A stretch of 64,000 nucleotides of DNA from Atriophallophorus winterbourni (lineage: Eukaryota > Platyhelminthes > Trematoda > Plagiorchiida > Microphallidae), in the NCBI GenBank assembly GCA_013407085.1, contig JACCGJ010001485.1, positions 62,001 to 126,000 on the forward strand. The letters are read 5' to 3'. The notes under the pieces were generated by a model. That model was not told the DNA's origin and did not search any database. It saw nothing but the letters and a program-made list of their open reading frames with translations. Position numbers and translations under genes: made by a program. Positions 25,101 to 40,100 of this stretch are shown piece after piece. Position 1 is the stretch's first letter; every line of letters begins with the position of its first letter.

Positions 25101-28100
25101 TGATTCTGATAATCCTCGACAAATCGTTAATCACTCTTATCACTTGCCTCGATGCCAATTTCTTGCTTATAGACCACTGTGTACCATAACACATTAACCT
25201 TACTGGTCCTCACATAGTGCTTACTCCATTTCGAAGTACATATTGTTCGCAAATGGCAGAACTAACCTGGTGGCGAGCCTGCACAAGCGATAGGAAATTT
25301 CTAGACACGAAGCTTTACACTTCTCTAGCTTTGGACACCTTGACTGGGATGGAATAATTCCAAGTTTATATGTATTTGAGACTGTAAAAATCCTTGGTAA
25401 ACGGCATTCTGGTTTGTTTCTTTTGAATATTACGTTTTCGGTGTTGTGCTTTGCTGATTGGGGTTTTGAGAAATGGATTTCAGTTCAAAATGTTCGTAAT
25501 TCTGTTATTTTCCCTCGTACGAACACGTCCGGATTCCTCATGTCCGGGTGTATCCAGCAGAGACGGTATGATTAAGTTTTGTGTGCTCCGATGTTGTAAG
25601 CCTCGTTCGGTCGATGTCTATCAATCGATTTATAAGAACTTATGACATTGTGATTAAACGTTGACGAGCACGGCCATCAATCTTATTCATTTAAACTATT
25701 TATTTTTGTTTTTTTATGAATTCATCAGATGAAATAGAGCAAGAGAAACCGGAAGAAGTGCACGTGGAAACGGCTGCTCCTCAATCACCAATATTTGTTA
25801 CAGAATTAACACCGATAAGGGTGAACGAAGGTGAAGAAATTTATCTGACCGCTACCGTCAAAGGTATGCCACAACCACAGGATGTAATCTGGAAACATGA
25901 CGGAAAAGTTTTACAGCCAGACACAACTGATGCTGTATTGTACTACGCACCGGATACGGGTGTGTGTGAGCTTACGATATCGGAAGCATTCCCTGAGGAT
26001 TCTGGTCAATACGCAATTGAGGCCCAGACCAATCTTGGCGTGGCACTCACTCAAACAGAAGTAGTGGTTATCACGGAGACAGACGTGGTGCCTAAATTTT
26101 CGAAAGAAGAAGAAATGAGTGGTCCAGACACGGAGCCTACCGCAGAGATGGTCACACCTTACACGGAAATAAAACCAGAAACGGTTGCATCTGATTTGGT
26201 AGATGGTGCAAAGGTCAAACACTTGGAAATTTTGGAAGGCTTGCCTGAATTAGAAAAAGAGCACTCGCCACCTGAACTATTTTCACCAGTGGAGGTTCTT
26301 CCTGAACGAGCTGAGACAGCTTTTGTTGAGTATATTGTAGAGGAAAAGGATATCGAGCTTGACACGGAATTCCCAGAAGAAATCTCTATGGATGAAACAC
26401 TCGAAGGAGAGGAAGAAGGCACACCATCTGTTGCTGTGGTGGTTGACGTTCTCATACCACAAGATACACTAAGCATTGATGAGATAAGTATTACGACCGA
26501 TGAAATGCCGCAAACTGTTTCAACGCCAAGTTTGGTTGAAGGCCTTGGTGTTCAAGAGCAAGCTCCCATCTGTAAGGAGGAGGAACATCCAATAGCTGAA
26601 GAGACCGTTGAACAAATTCCATCAGAGGAGACAGTTGAAAAACCCGAACCTGTAAAAGAAACTCAAATAAAACCAACAGAAACTATGGAGGAAATGAGAG
26701 AAACTATATCCGAAGTACCACAAGAAATTATGATTCATGAAAAGTCACCTGAGAAGCAAGCCGTTGAAGACCGCAAAACAAAACCAACAATCTCAGCCGC
26801 TTTTGATGCGGAAGTTGAAGGGAGGAAAGGAATTTCCGGGACGACCACCGCTGAAGCAGAAGATGTAGGGCTACAACCGTCGGCTGATATGAAAACCACA
26901 GTGGTCTCAATGAAACCCAAGTTGGAGGAAGAAACATACTTCGCAGAAGAAAAGGTTGAGGAAGGAATAATTGCAGAAACGCCCAAGGAGTTTTCAAAGG
27001 AGGCTATCCAAGAAACCGCAAAAATAAAAGAAGAGCTAACTGAAGTAAAGGTAAAGTTATGATTGAATCTGGTACCATTTTTATATTGAAGTGAGAAACT
27101 AGTTGACAAAATCTTCGACCTAATCCGATTACACCATCTATGAGCTGTTATAAGCTCCCGGTCAACACAGCTTCCCTCTTAATTTATGACGCATTTTTTG
27201 TTTAACAATATGAATCATCTCAAGTAAATTTTGGATGGTCTTATCACATTGTTCTGTACAATTTAAAGTCCCAGTAAAGAGAATAAAAATGGTAATCCCT
27301 TCAAATGAATGTAACATAGATTACTCCCAACGCGAGGGATATACTTTAGGCATTTGTGGAGTTCAGTTGCTCTGCATCGAGTGTGCGAGAGATGGTGCAA
27401 AGAACGGAATCTTAACTGGGAATTAATTGTTGGCCTCCTTGGGTCGATGTCTATCATGAATATACATCACAAGCGCATGTCGACTCATGCTACACAGCGT
27501 TTATATCCCACACCACGCACAGTGATGGACAGTTCTTGGGTGATCGGCAGCAGTGGCACGCTAACATGACCCAGTCAGCGTAGGTAGCACTGTCGCAGTA
27601 GGATGCTCATGTTCTCTAGACCCGCCTTAGAAAGCGTCTAAGCATTTGTTACTTTGTCCATCTACGGTCAAGCATTTAGTACGCACGTGCCGTGTCCCAT
27701 CCTTTTTCTCTTCGCAATCATCATGTGGCTGCCAAGGACACGAGCGTTCAAAGGCAACCGCTCTACCAATCCGTTTCTTAATCTCAGTGTCTAGCGAGAG
27801 AGCATGCGAATTGACACTACACGCGAATGGAAAACTTGGATGGTACTGGTAGTCAACAAATTTTCACTGTTCCAATCCTCGGAAGCCAATCAATATCAAA
27901 TTTTAGGCTCCTTAATTCAATCTGCATGCTCCCATGTTGCCCTATTCAACAATTCTAAGGCTGAACAGAAATCGTTAAGCATTTGACGATTAAGTGATTA
28001 ACCAACCTTAGTACACATGATTCGTCAACTAAGCAAAACAGTGAATCCTGATAACAAGATTCGTGATTCTTAAATGCAACCCCGCACTATACAACGTTTT

Positions 28101-31100
28101 ATTGCGAAATGTTTTAAAAGTTTAACGTGCAAATATTGCATGATGAATGTAAATAGATGTCTTACCTTTGCGTTTCAGCATGAAGAAGTACGTGAAACGG
28201 TTACCACTGCCATCGAGGAAAAATTAGGTAAGCTACTGAACAATGATCCTCATGTTCATACTGTTCCATCATATACTCCCCACGACCAGTTCCATACTGT
28301 TTACACTCAGGTAGGGACAGTAGAATCAGGATCAGCACGCTTTAGTAAGCTATGGTATGATGATGACGATGATGCTGCTGCTGCTGCTGATGATGATGAT
28401 GATGGTGTCCAAGGTTTCAAGGTTCACTGATACCAATCTAATATTAGCGTCAACACCGGATGACGGTAAACAGTCAGTAAACGGTTGAGGGTTGTAGTTG
28501 TTGGTAACATGAGCACAACAGAACATAGTAAAGTAAAAGGATTCAAATCACATTGGATTTCAAACTGAACATGTAATGGCGAAAAGGACGGTTGATGATA
28601 AGCTAAACAAGTCAATGATTCAAGGATTCAAGGATTAATGGTTAAAAATGTTAATACGTTACAACACCACAGGATTACGGTACGAATCAAAATGTGGAAA
28701 ATATAGTAGTATAAAAGGAATAGAGAACATCAAATGTAAGGCTGATGAATGATATTGTTATGCATGTGTAAGTACAATTTCGCTCTAAACACCGCCAATT
28801 CAAGGAGAGTCCACCACATGTTGGGGTAGGGAATTCTGAAGAAATATAGCACGTACGGCGAAAAATGGCACCGATAATCAATACGGGAACTTAGGACGTA
28901 AAGGGATCAGGTATATCTACGTGTCACTCTCCTATCGCACACATCAAGCAAGTGTTTTATTGGATGTGCTTCGATAGACACAATTCTATATGTCAGAATG
29001 ATATCGCGTCGTATCTTCCTTTGTGTAAAGTCATATAGACCCAGAAGTCGCAATCTTTCTGTGTATGGAACATTGCGAAGACACATCACTTACTTTTATA
29101 AAGAGATCAATATCCTTTCGCAGCCAAGGAGCCCAGACCTCTACTGAATACTCCATTTTAGGGCGAACGTAGACGTTCATTATTCTTGGTGACGTTACCA
29201 GCGAGAATCTTCCAAAAATTCTTCGAAATTAACCTAAAATCTGATGGTCTGTCGATGTATATCCTGGAAGTGCACCGTGCTCTTCAGGTTTCCACTAATC
29301 CATAGTCCAAGATATTTTTCACACAAGCTACATGCCATGTTTACAGTTCACAATTGATATGTCAAATGAACATTCTTGCCAAGATGGAGCATCATACTTT
29401 TCTGTATGTTGAATGTCATATCTTTCAATTACACACGTTGTCCAAATCTTTTTTTAGTATCACATAATCATCTGAGGAACTGATTTGAGACCACATTTTA
29501 ATGAGCTGTAAAAGTAAGAAGAGAACGCTGAATGAAATCAAAAACAATGCTGAGGATAGAAGGAACAAAAAGCAGAAAATGAAGAACAGAACAAATAAAG
29601 AATAGAGTGAATGAACACAAAGAAAAATACATTAAAAGTAGAGTCTAAAAAGATTTAAAATGGACGGGGAAACCCCAAATATAGTAAAACAAGACAGAAA
29701 CATTAAATAAAAATCAAATGAAATAAAATTTATTACACAGGTCCACCCCCGAGCCCCGTGAACGTGAAGGCGGTCGTGCAACCGGCCAAGTCTCCGATCG
29801 ATGAACAATGCGTGGAGCTGACCTGGGAGCAACCGAGCGACAAGGCTAGTGGGGCCGGACCAGTGACCAACTTTTACCTCGAAATCAAACCGACAGATTC
29901 GACGCGCTGGCAGGATGTGTCCGCCGAGTTCACCATTACCGAACCGCATTGCGTGTTCCCTTCCAAGGGCCTGAAGGAGCTGACCGGCTACGAATTCCGA
30001 GTAACCGCGGAGAACAAAGCCGGCAAAAGCAAACCGTCCGCTCCGTCCAATTCCATCCAATTCGGTAGGTTCTTATTCGATCGTGTTTTGTTTGACCATT
30101 CGCGATGGTTGGTGCTAACCTATTTATCAAGCGAAAAGGGCTAACCAATCATTTCCCGGGGCCATTTTCGCAGAGCATCTGAACTAAAATCCTTAACATC
30201 ATCTCGTTCAGAATCCGATTTAAGCTCGCTCTTGACGCAACGTCGCACTACGACCTTTATCCCTTCGACCCGGATAGAGCGACACCTGTCCTCGCTAGCC
30301 GGCCTGGGAGGACTGATATAAAACAAAAATACAAGCGCAAAGTGTTGACTGTCTCATTTGTTCCATCATGGCTTTGCATCAAATGTTTCGTTTTCTGAAC
30401 AGGTGTGCCTTTGGAATTCATTCGCCCACTAAGCGACGTGTCTGTGACGGAGGTGAGCGATGTGCCCGTGGTACTGGAATGTGAACTTTCCCGAACACCG
30501 GATGACAAAGTGGAATGGTTGAAGGACGGGAAACCGTTGGGTCGTCTGCCAGAGCGTGTCCGCGTCGAGGTGGACGCCGACGGCCGCGTTCATCGTTTAC
30601 GGTTCAGTCCATTGCAGGAGGACGACTTGGGCCAGTACACTGTGCGAGTGGGCAAGCTGAGCAGTGATGCACGCGTGGATATGAAAGGTGAGTGGATTGG
30701 TGTTGCGGTCGAGTTAGTGGGCATCGTGCGGAGGTTTTATGTGTAGGAGCGTGTGTGCGCGTGCGTGTTTGTGTGTGTACGATGGGCGTGCTCGGTTGAT
30801 TTGTTTACTTACTGTCGTAGCGCTGATTCTGCTGTGCCGTTTCAAGTTCGCCTTGCGATGACCAACGCATGCCAATGCTAATTCTGTTTGTTTCGCGCCA
30901 CAGTTGCACCTACGCTGCGTCTATCGGAAGCGTTCTCGGATAAAATCGTGCTGAAAGCTGGCGCTTCGACTGTGGTGGAGATTCCGTTTGCGGCCAGTCC
31001 GAAGCCGATTGTGAAGTGGTCTTGGAGACCGCGCTTGCGCCCCGATGCGGAGCCGGGTTCAGCACAAACGCCCCGTTTCAAGCCAGATGTCGTGTCGGGC

Positions 31101-34100
31101 ATGACCTCGTTGCCCATGGGTAAGGTGAAGCGAGAGGACGCCGGCGATTACGAGGTCACGATCAGTAACGAGCTGGGTCAAGTCTCGGTGACGGTACAGT
31201 TGATTGTGTTGGACAAGCCTTCCGCCCCACGACAACCGGATGTGAGTGACAACACCGGTGAGCGTGTAGTGTTCCACTGGATTGAACCGGAATTCCTCGG
31301 TCTCGGTTTGGACGTCTCTGCAACAGAAGGACTGACGTATGTGGTGGAGATGCGCGAGGCGACGCAACGCGTCGGCAAGCCGGTTACCACGACCAGTGAG
31401 TTGCAGGTGCCGATTGATGGCTTGCAGCCGAACAAGTCCTACATCTTCAGCGTGGCTGCGAAAAACGATGTGGGACAATCGGAACCCGCTGAGACGAAAC
31501 CGGTCTCGACGAAATTGGAATACGGTGAGTGGGTTTGCACTGGCTGATGCTATTTCATTTACTATTCGCTCTCATTTTTCAAACATGTGTGTTCGCCCGT
31601 TGCTTGATGTTTGAAAATGAGTAAATTGATTGCTGATCGAATTACGAAGGGAAGTTTTCGAATGATGCGTTCTCACCCATGACACGTGCGACCTTGGTAA
31701 TGCCCTTTCCGATCATTGAGGATGCATGCTGTGACATGTTGTAACCTTATGCTCTAATGTCCTTACCGCTTACTTCGCGCACCCATTTGTGCTCTCCATA
31801 TAAACACTGACCTTGTCCAGCTCTAGGACCTGCGAACCTGTGTCATGAGTCTCGGCTTGGTCATTTCATAACTATCCTGTATTGTTCTGTTATCTGTCTC
31901 GGTGCGCTTGGTCTCTCGTATCATCTAGTTGATCACCTGGCACAATTGTCTCTCAAACCCACTACATAGCAACTTGTCGACGCGGTTTTTCCGATCGTGT
32001 CCGCTGAATCCGAAGTGTCTGTTTTACAAAAGCTGCTCGAACATCTACTCCAGATAAAAAAGCAAATTCTTCCGCGAATGATCCCAAAGCTCCATCTACC
32101 GAATCTCTCATGTCATCTATAATGGAATTTCACGTTGACCCGGAAAATAATTTGACTTTCGACACGTGGTTCCGGCGTTATGAAGATATATTAGGAATAG
32201 ACATCAATGATCTGGGAGGTGACTGCAAATTTCGACTGCTGTTGCGTAAATTGGGTGCAGCGGAATTAGATAAATATTGCAATTTAATTCTTCGTCAGAA
32301 GTGCGAACGAACGTGATCGGTATTGTTGGTGTTACGTGTGACGACGTAGCGTAGATCATAATTTTGGGTGCACAGAGATTTACTCATTTCGAAACAACCC
32401 CGCAAATGATAAGAAAGCTCCTGACATTAACTCTACAAGTTTGGTAGAACCTACTGTTACCGCTCACTTCGTAGGAGCACTAAAAACCATCATTCTTTAG
32501 CCGGGAATGAGCAGTTTTAGCGCTTGGCGGCTGAACGTAAATCACGCCGTCAGGGTGCAACTTTCGCCGGGCAACCGAGTACCGCCTATCGCGGTTAGAG
32601 ATGCGGGAGATGTTTCCTCCCGAATTGGAATGTTTACTCTTTCGAAAAACTGTGGAGCATGAATCCATCATGCGCGGGTATGATACGTCCATGGTAGACA
32701 TCGACCGAATAAAGCAAACAAAAACTACAAAACGCTGTGACAGGCCAGGTTCCGGGCTAAGCGACTAGTACGGATGCAGCATTTAACCGTTTGTAAACCA
32801 TACAAGCCAAGTGCAAATTAATTTTTCCCAGGTAATATGGAGATCTCAATAAGATTATGGGCATACTTGCAAAACTAAGTCGTTCATGAAACGGGTAAAT
32901 TCACATGAGCCAACTTGTAGGGTATTCGTGATTTGTTACATGCTTACACTCTTTGGTTACCATTAACGAGCAAAGCAAACGCACTGTTATATGCAAACCG
33001 CACGGTCGCACAATCGCATGATTTTCCCATTTATTACACAGGTCCACCCCCGAGCCCCGAGAACGTGAAGGCGGTCGTGCAACCGGCCAAGTCTCCGATC
33101 GATGAACAATGCGTGGAGCTGACCTGGGAGCAACCGAGCGACAAGGCTAGTGGGGCCGGACCAGTGACCAACTTTTACCTCGAAATCAAACCGACAGATT
33201 CGACGCGCTGGCAGGATGTGTCCGCCGAGTTCACCATTACCGAACCGCATTGCGTGTTCCCTTCCAAGGGCCTGAAGGAGCTGACCGGCTACGAATTCCG
33301 AGTAACCGCGGAGAACAAAGCCGGCAAAAGCAAACCGTCCGCTCCGTCCAATTCCATCCAATTCGGTAGGTTCTTATTCGATCGTTTTTTGTTTCACCAT
33401 TCGCGATCATTTTCCTGGGCCACTTTCGTGGCGTATCTAAACTTTAATCCCTAACATCATCTCGTTCAAAATCTGGTTTAAGCTCATTGTCTACGGAACG
33501 TCGCCCTACGACGTTTATCGCTCCGACCCGGGCAAAGCGAGATCCGTCCTCGCTAGCCGGCCTGGGAGGACTGATATAAAATAAAAATACAAGCGCAAAG
33601 TGTTGACTGTCTCATTTACTCCATCATGACTTTGCATCGATCGTTTCGTTTTCTGAACAGGTGTGCCTTTGGAATTCATTCGCCCACTAAGCGACGTGTC
33701 TGTGACGGAGGTGAGCGATGTGCCCGTGGTACTGGAATGTGAACTTTCCCGAACACCGGATGACAAAGTGGAATGGTTGAAGGACGGGAAACCGATGGGT
33801 CGACTGCCAGAGCGTGTCCGCGTCGAGGTGGACGCCGACGGCTGCGTTCATCTTTTACGGTTCAGTCCATTGCAGGAGGACGACTTGGGCCAGTACACCG
33901 TGCGAGTGGGCAAGCTGAGCAGTGATGCACGCGTGGATATGAAAGGTGAGTGGATTGGTGTTGCGGTCGAGTCAGTGGGCATCGCGCGGAGGTTTTATGT
34001 GTAGGAGCGTGTGTGCGCGTGCGTGTTTGTGTGTGTACGATGGGCGTGCTCGGTTGATTTGTTTACTTACTGTCGTAGCGCTGATTCTGCTGTGCCGTTT

Positions 34101-37100
34101 CAAGTTCGCCTTGCGATGACCAACGCATGCCAATGCTAATTCTGTTTGTTTCGCGCCACAGTTGCACCTACGCTGCGTCTATCGGAAGCGTTCTCGGATA
34201 AAATCGTGCTGAAAGCTGGCGCTTCGACTGTGGTGGAGATTCCGTTTGCGGCCAGTCCGAAGCCGATTGTGAAGTGGTCTTGGAGACCGCGCTTGCGCCC
34301 CGATGCGGAGCCGGGTTCAGCACAAACGCCACGTTTCAAGCCAGATGTCGTGTCGGGCATGACCTCGTTGCCCATGGGTAAGGTGAAGCGAGAGGACGCC
34401 GGCGATTACGAGGTCACGATCAGTAACGAGCTGGGTCAAGTCTCGGTGACGGTACAGTTGATTGTGTTGGACAAGCCTTCCGCCCCACGACAACCGGATG
34501 TGAGTGACAACACCGGTGAGCGTGTAGTGTTCCACTGGATTGAACCGGAATTCCTCGGTCTCGGTTTGGACGTCTCTGCAACAGAAGGCCTGACGTATGT
34601 GGTGGAGATGCGCGAGGCGACGCAACGCGTCGGCAAGCCGGTTACCACGACCAGTGAGTTGCAGGTGCCGATTGATGGCTTGCAGCCGAACAAGTCCTAC
34701 ATCTTCAGCGTGGCTGCGAAAAACGATGTGGGACAATCGGAACCCGCTGAGACGAAACCGGTCTCGACGAAATTGGAATACGGTGAGTGGGTTTGCACTG
34801 GCTGATGCTATTTCATTTACTATTCGCTCTCATTTTTCAAACATGTGTGTTCGCCCGTTGCTTGATGTTTGAAAATGAGTAAATTGATTGCTGATCGAAT
34901 TACGAAGGGAAGTTTTCGAATGATGCGTTCTCACCCATGACACGTGCGACCTTGGTAATGCCCTTTCCGATCATTGAGGATGCATGCTGTGACATGTTGT
35001 AACCTTATGCTCTAATGTCCTTACCGCTTACTTCGCGCACCCATTTGTGCTCTCCATATAAACACTGACCTTGTCCAGCTCTAGGACCTGCGAACCTGTG
35101 TCATGAGTCTCGGCTTGGTCATTTCATAACTATCCTGTATTGTTCTGTTATCTGTCTCGGTGCGCTTGGTCTCTCGTATCATCTAGTTGATCACCTGGCA
35201 CAATTGTCTCTCAAACCCACTACATAGCAACTTGTCGACGCGGTTTTTCCGATCGTGTCCGCTGAATCCGAAGTGTCTGTTTTACAAAAGCTGCTCGAAC
35301 ATCTACTCCAGATAAAAAAGCAAATTCTTCCGCGAATGACCCCAAATCTCCATCTACCGAATCTCTCATGTCATCTATAATGGAATTTCACGTTGACCCG
35401 GAAAATAATTTGACTTTCGACACGTGGTTCCGGCGTTATGAAGATATATTAGGAATAGACATCAATGATCTGGGAGGTGACTGCAAATTTCGACTGCTGT
35501 TGCGTAAATTGGGTGCAGCGGAATTAGATAAATATTGCAATTTAATTCTTCGTCAGAAGTGCGAACGAACGTGATCGGTATTGTTGGTGTTACGTGTGAC
35601 GACGTAGCGTAGATCATAATTTTGGGTGCACAGAGATTTACTCATTTCGAAACAACCCCGCAAATGATAAGAAAGCTCCTGACATTAACTCTACAAGTTT
35701 GGTAGAACCTACTGTTACCGCTCACTTCGTAGGAGCACTAAAAACCATCATTCTTTAGCCGGGAATGAGCAGTTTTAGCGCTTGGCGGCTGAACGTAAAT
35801 CACGCCGTCAGGGTGCAACTTTCGCCGGGCAACCGAGTACCGCCTATCGCGGTTAGAGATGCGGGAGATGTTTCCTGCCGAATTGGAATGTTTACTCTTT
35901 CGAAAAACTGTGGAGCATGAATCCATCATGCGCGGGTATGATACGTCCATGGTAGACATCGACCGAATAAAGCAAACAAAAACTACAAAACGCTGTGACA
36001 GGCCAGGTTCCGGGCTAAGCGACTAGTACGGATGCAGCATTTAACCGTTTGTAAACCATACAAGCCAAGTGCAAATTAATTTTTCCCAGGTAATATGGAG
36101 ATCTCAATAAGATTATGGGCATACTTGCAAAACTAAGTCGTTCATGAAACGGGTAAATTCACATGAGCCAACTTGTAGGGTATTCGTGATTTGTTACATG
36201 CTTACACTCTTTGGTTACCATTAACGAGCAAAGCAAACGCACTGTTATATGCAAACCGCACGGTCGCACAATCGCATGATTTTCCCATTTATTACACAGG
36301 TCCACCCCCGAGCCCCGAGAACGTGAAGGCGGTCGTGCAACCGGCCAAGTCTCCGATCGATGAACAATGCGTGGAGCTGACCTGGGAGCAACCGAGCGAC
36401 AAGGCTAGTGGGGCCGGACCAGTGACCAACTTTTACCTCGAAATCAAACCGACAGATTCGACGCGCTGGCAGGATGTGTCCGCCGAGTTCACCATTACCG
36501 AACCGCATTGCGTGTTCCCTTCCAAGGGCCTGAAGGAGCTGACCGGCTACGAATTCCGAGTAACCGCGGAGAACAAAGCCGGCAAAAGCAAACCGTCCGC
36601 TCCGTCCAATTCCATCCAATTCGGTAGGTTCTTATTCGATCGTGTTTTGTTTCACCATTCGCGATGGTTGGTGCCAACCTATTTATCAAGCGAAAAGGGC
36701 TAACCAATCATTTCCCGGGGCCATTTTCGCAGAGCATCTGAACTAAAATCCTTAACATCATCTCGTTCAGAATCCGATTTAAGCTCGCTCTTGACGCAAC
36801 GTCGCACTACGACCTTTATCCCTTCGACCCGGATAGAGCGACACCTGTCCTCGCTAGCCGGCCTGGGAGGACTGATATAAAACAAAAATACAAGCGCAAA
36901 GTGTTGACTGTCTCATTTGTTCCATCATGGCTTTGCATCAAATGTTTCGTTTTCTGAACAGGTGTGCCTTTGGAATTCATTCGCCCACTAAGCGACGTGT
37001 CTGTGACGGAGGTGAGCGATGTGCCCGTGGTACTGGAATGTGAACTTTCCCGAACACCGGATGACAAAGTGGAATGGTTGAAGGACGGGAAACCGTTGGG

Positions 37101-40100
37101 TCGTCTGCCAGAGCGTGTCCGCGTCGAGGTGGACGCCGACGGCCGCGTTCATCGTTTACGGTTCAGTCCATTGCAGGAGGACGACTTGGGCCAGTACACT
37201 GTGCGAGTGGGCAAGCTGAGCAGTGATGCACGCGTGGATATGAAAGGTGAGTGGATTGGTGTTGCGGTCGAGTCAGTGGGCATCGCGCGGAGGTTTTATG
37301 TGTAGGAGCGTGTGTGCGCGTGCGTGTTGGTGTGTGTACGATGGGCGTGCTCGGTTGATTTGTTTACTTACTGTCGTAGCGCTGATTCTGCTGTGCCGTT
37401 TCAAGTTCGCCTTGCGATGACCAACGCATGCCAATGCTAATTCTGTTTGTTTCGCGCCACAGTTGCACCTACGCTGCGTCTATCGGAAGCGTTCTCGGAT
37501 AAAATCGTGCTGAAAGCTGGCGCTTCGACTGTGGTGGAGATTCCGTTTGCGGCCAGTCCGAAGCCGATTGTGAAGTGGTCTTGGAGACCGCGCTTGCGCC
37601 CCGATGCGGAGCCGGGTTCAGCACAAACGCCACGTTTCAAGCCAGATGTCGTGTCGGGCATGACCTCGTTGCCCATGGGTAAGGTGAAGCGAGAGGACGC
37701 CGGCGATTACGAGGTCACGATCAGTAACGAGCTGGGTCAAGTCTCGGTGACGGTACAGTTGATTGTGTTGGACAAGCCTTCCGCCCCACGACAACCGGAT
37801 GTGAGTGACAACACCGGTGAGCGTGTAGTGTTCCACTGGATTGAACCGGAATTCCTCGGTCTCGGTTTGGACGTCTCTGCAACAGAAGGCCTGACGTATG
37901 TGGTGGAGATGCGCGAGGCGACGCAACGCGTCGGCAAGCCGGTTACCACGACCAGTGAGTTGCAGGTGCCGATTGATGGCTTGCAGCCGAACAAGTCGTA
38001 CATCTTCAGCGTGGCTGCGAAAAACGATGTGGGACAATCGGAACCCGCTGAGACGAAACCGGTCTCGACGAAATTGGAATACGGTGAGTGGGTTTGCACT
38101 GGCTGATGCTATTTCATTTACTATTCGCTTTCATTTTTCAAACGTGTGTGTTCGCCCGTTGCTTGATGTTTAAAGGAGTGAGTTTATATCTGATCGATTT
38201 ACGACAGGAAGTGCGAGCGAACGTGATCGGCATTGTTAGTGTTATGTGTGACGACGTAGCGTAGATCATAATTTTGGATGCACAGAGATTTACTCATTTC
38301 GAAATGATAAGAAAGCTCCTGACATTAACTCTACAAGTTCCGTAGAACCTACTGTTACCGCTCACTTCGTAGGAGCACTAAAAACCATCATTCTTTAGCC
38401 GGGAATGAGCAGTTTTAGCGCTTGGCGGCTGAACGTAAATCACGCCGTCAGGGTGCAACTTTCGCCGGGCAACCGAGTACCGCCTACTGCGGTTAGAGAT
38501 GCGGGAGATGTTTCCTCCCGAATTGGAATGTTTACTCTTTCGAAACACGGTTGAGGATGAATCCATCATGTGTGTGTGGTACATCCAAGGTTGTCAACCT
38601 ACATTTTCTATTAGGAATTTTTTTGTTCCCTATCTTATTTTTTGTGCCAAATTTATGTTCATAATTCGGTTTACGTTTTTTCCACCTTGCTGACACAAGC
38701 TACCGCAATGACCGATTCTAATCAAGAGTCCAATTTCATCGCGTGCCATCTTCGACTCTCCAGTGAATTGAAATTTCGTCATCTACGATTTCTTGTTTTA
38801 TTCGCCGTGGTTTTTTTCAGTTGTCAATAAAATAATGCTGGGAGTCTGATCACATTTTGCAATTTCCGAGCTATATTCTGTGTTTTGTCAAACAAAGTTC
38901 AAGACACGTACTGGTATTTTTTCGTTCGTTTTCGTTTTTCGTTTTGTTTCGTTTCCATCGTATTTATTGATTATCTGCTTCCCCGAATTGTGTCATCCCT
39001 TCAAAGTTCCTAATTGTTTCCAATTTCGATATATTTTCTCTTTCTCTCAGATATTCCTGATCGTCCTACCGAGGTTTCGGCCACTGTTTCCCCAAAAGTA
39101 GCAGAGCCCGAAGAGCAATTTGTCACATTAACTTGGCTAAGTCCCTCGATTCCAGCCTCTGCTCCATCTGGAGCACAAATTACGCACTATCTGATTGAAA
39201 TGAAGGTCGCCGATGGTCGATCATGGCGTCGGATTCTAGAGCGACAAGAAATTTCTGATACTCAAGTTACATTCGCTGCCGCGGATGAGTCGTTAGTGGC
39301 TGAAAAGTTATACGAGTTTCGTGTGATTGCTGTGAACAAAGTTGGACCAAGTGAACCTTCGCTTCCGTCAAATCAAATCGAGCTCGGTGGGTATTGCTCT
39401 CGTTCTTATGTTTCTACCTCATTTCCGTAGCTCAGGTTTCATATAAATTTGACGTTGCACAGTCGGTAAAAATACCACAGCTTCCTCGCAGCTGTTACAA
39501 CTTTTTCTGTTCAACTTGCAACAGTCTAGCTTTGCCGATTCTTCTACTACAACAATCATCATGCAAGATTGCGTACTCATCATTGGTTAAAGCTTTGGAT
39601 ACAGTTTAGGTCTTTTCTTAAAACTCTCCGAACAATTATTTTTAGAATATCCTGCGGTAAGCGTCCTATCGAGTGATCAGTTTGAGGTTGTGTGAGCTCC
39701 TCCAATCTCATGGTACGAATCGAGTACCGCGAGTATGATGAAGCGTAAAACGTGTACGTGGTCCAAACTTCTACTATATTCTCGACATTGACTATACTCA
39801 ATGTAAGTGTCGTGTTAGTCAACAACACCATTCATTGGTCATTAATAAACTGTTTGAAAGCTTTCTCGGAAATAACTCAGTGACATATTATATTTGAACA
39901 TCGTGGTTCATTGTACGAGGCCTATCGAACAGTTAATTCCGAGTATAACATAGTTTGCCACCTATCCCCAGTTTCACGACGCACTGAAACTAATCTAACT
40001 ATTGCCACCAGACGACGGCTAACAGTCAGAAACCGGTTGTAGAGTGGACATCCCAATATATTGAATATTGCTCATGGTTGTATTCAAATGCCTTGTTAGG

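Larger units (their letters stand above)
29728..38600 (+). repeat. Triplicated 3.26-3.30-kb FN3-Ig-Ig-FN3 cassette
   Basis: Three direct copies start at 29728, about 33029 and about 36287. Each has three exons (324, 285 and 621 nt; 1,230 nt or 410 codons in all) and, in copies 1 and 2, a 1.5-kb tail intron containing LTR, gag-like and non-LTR debris. The tail of copy 3 has an internal deletion of about 670 bp. All three exons are phase 1-1, so copy number changes keep frame. Confidence 0.95.

Noticed and set aside
30878..38106. Reverse-strand frames of 79-139 codons opposite the FN3/Ig exons
   Set aside because: They are antisense shadows of strongly coding exons with no recognisable domain.
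38642..39101. Short Phe-rich plus-strand frames before exon 30
   Set aside because: They are read-outs of a T-rich polypyrimidine region upstream of the acceptor.
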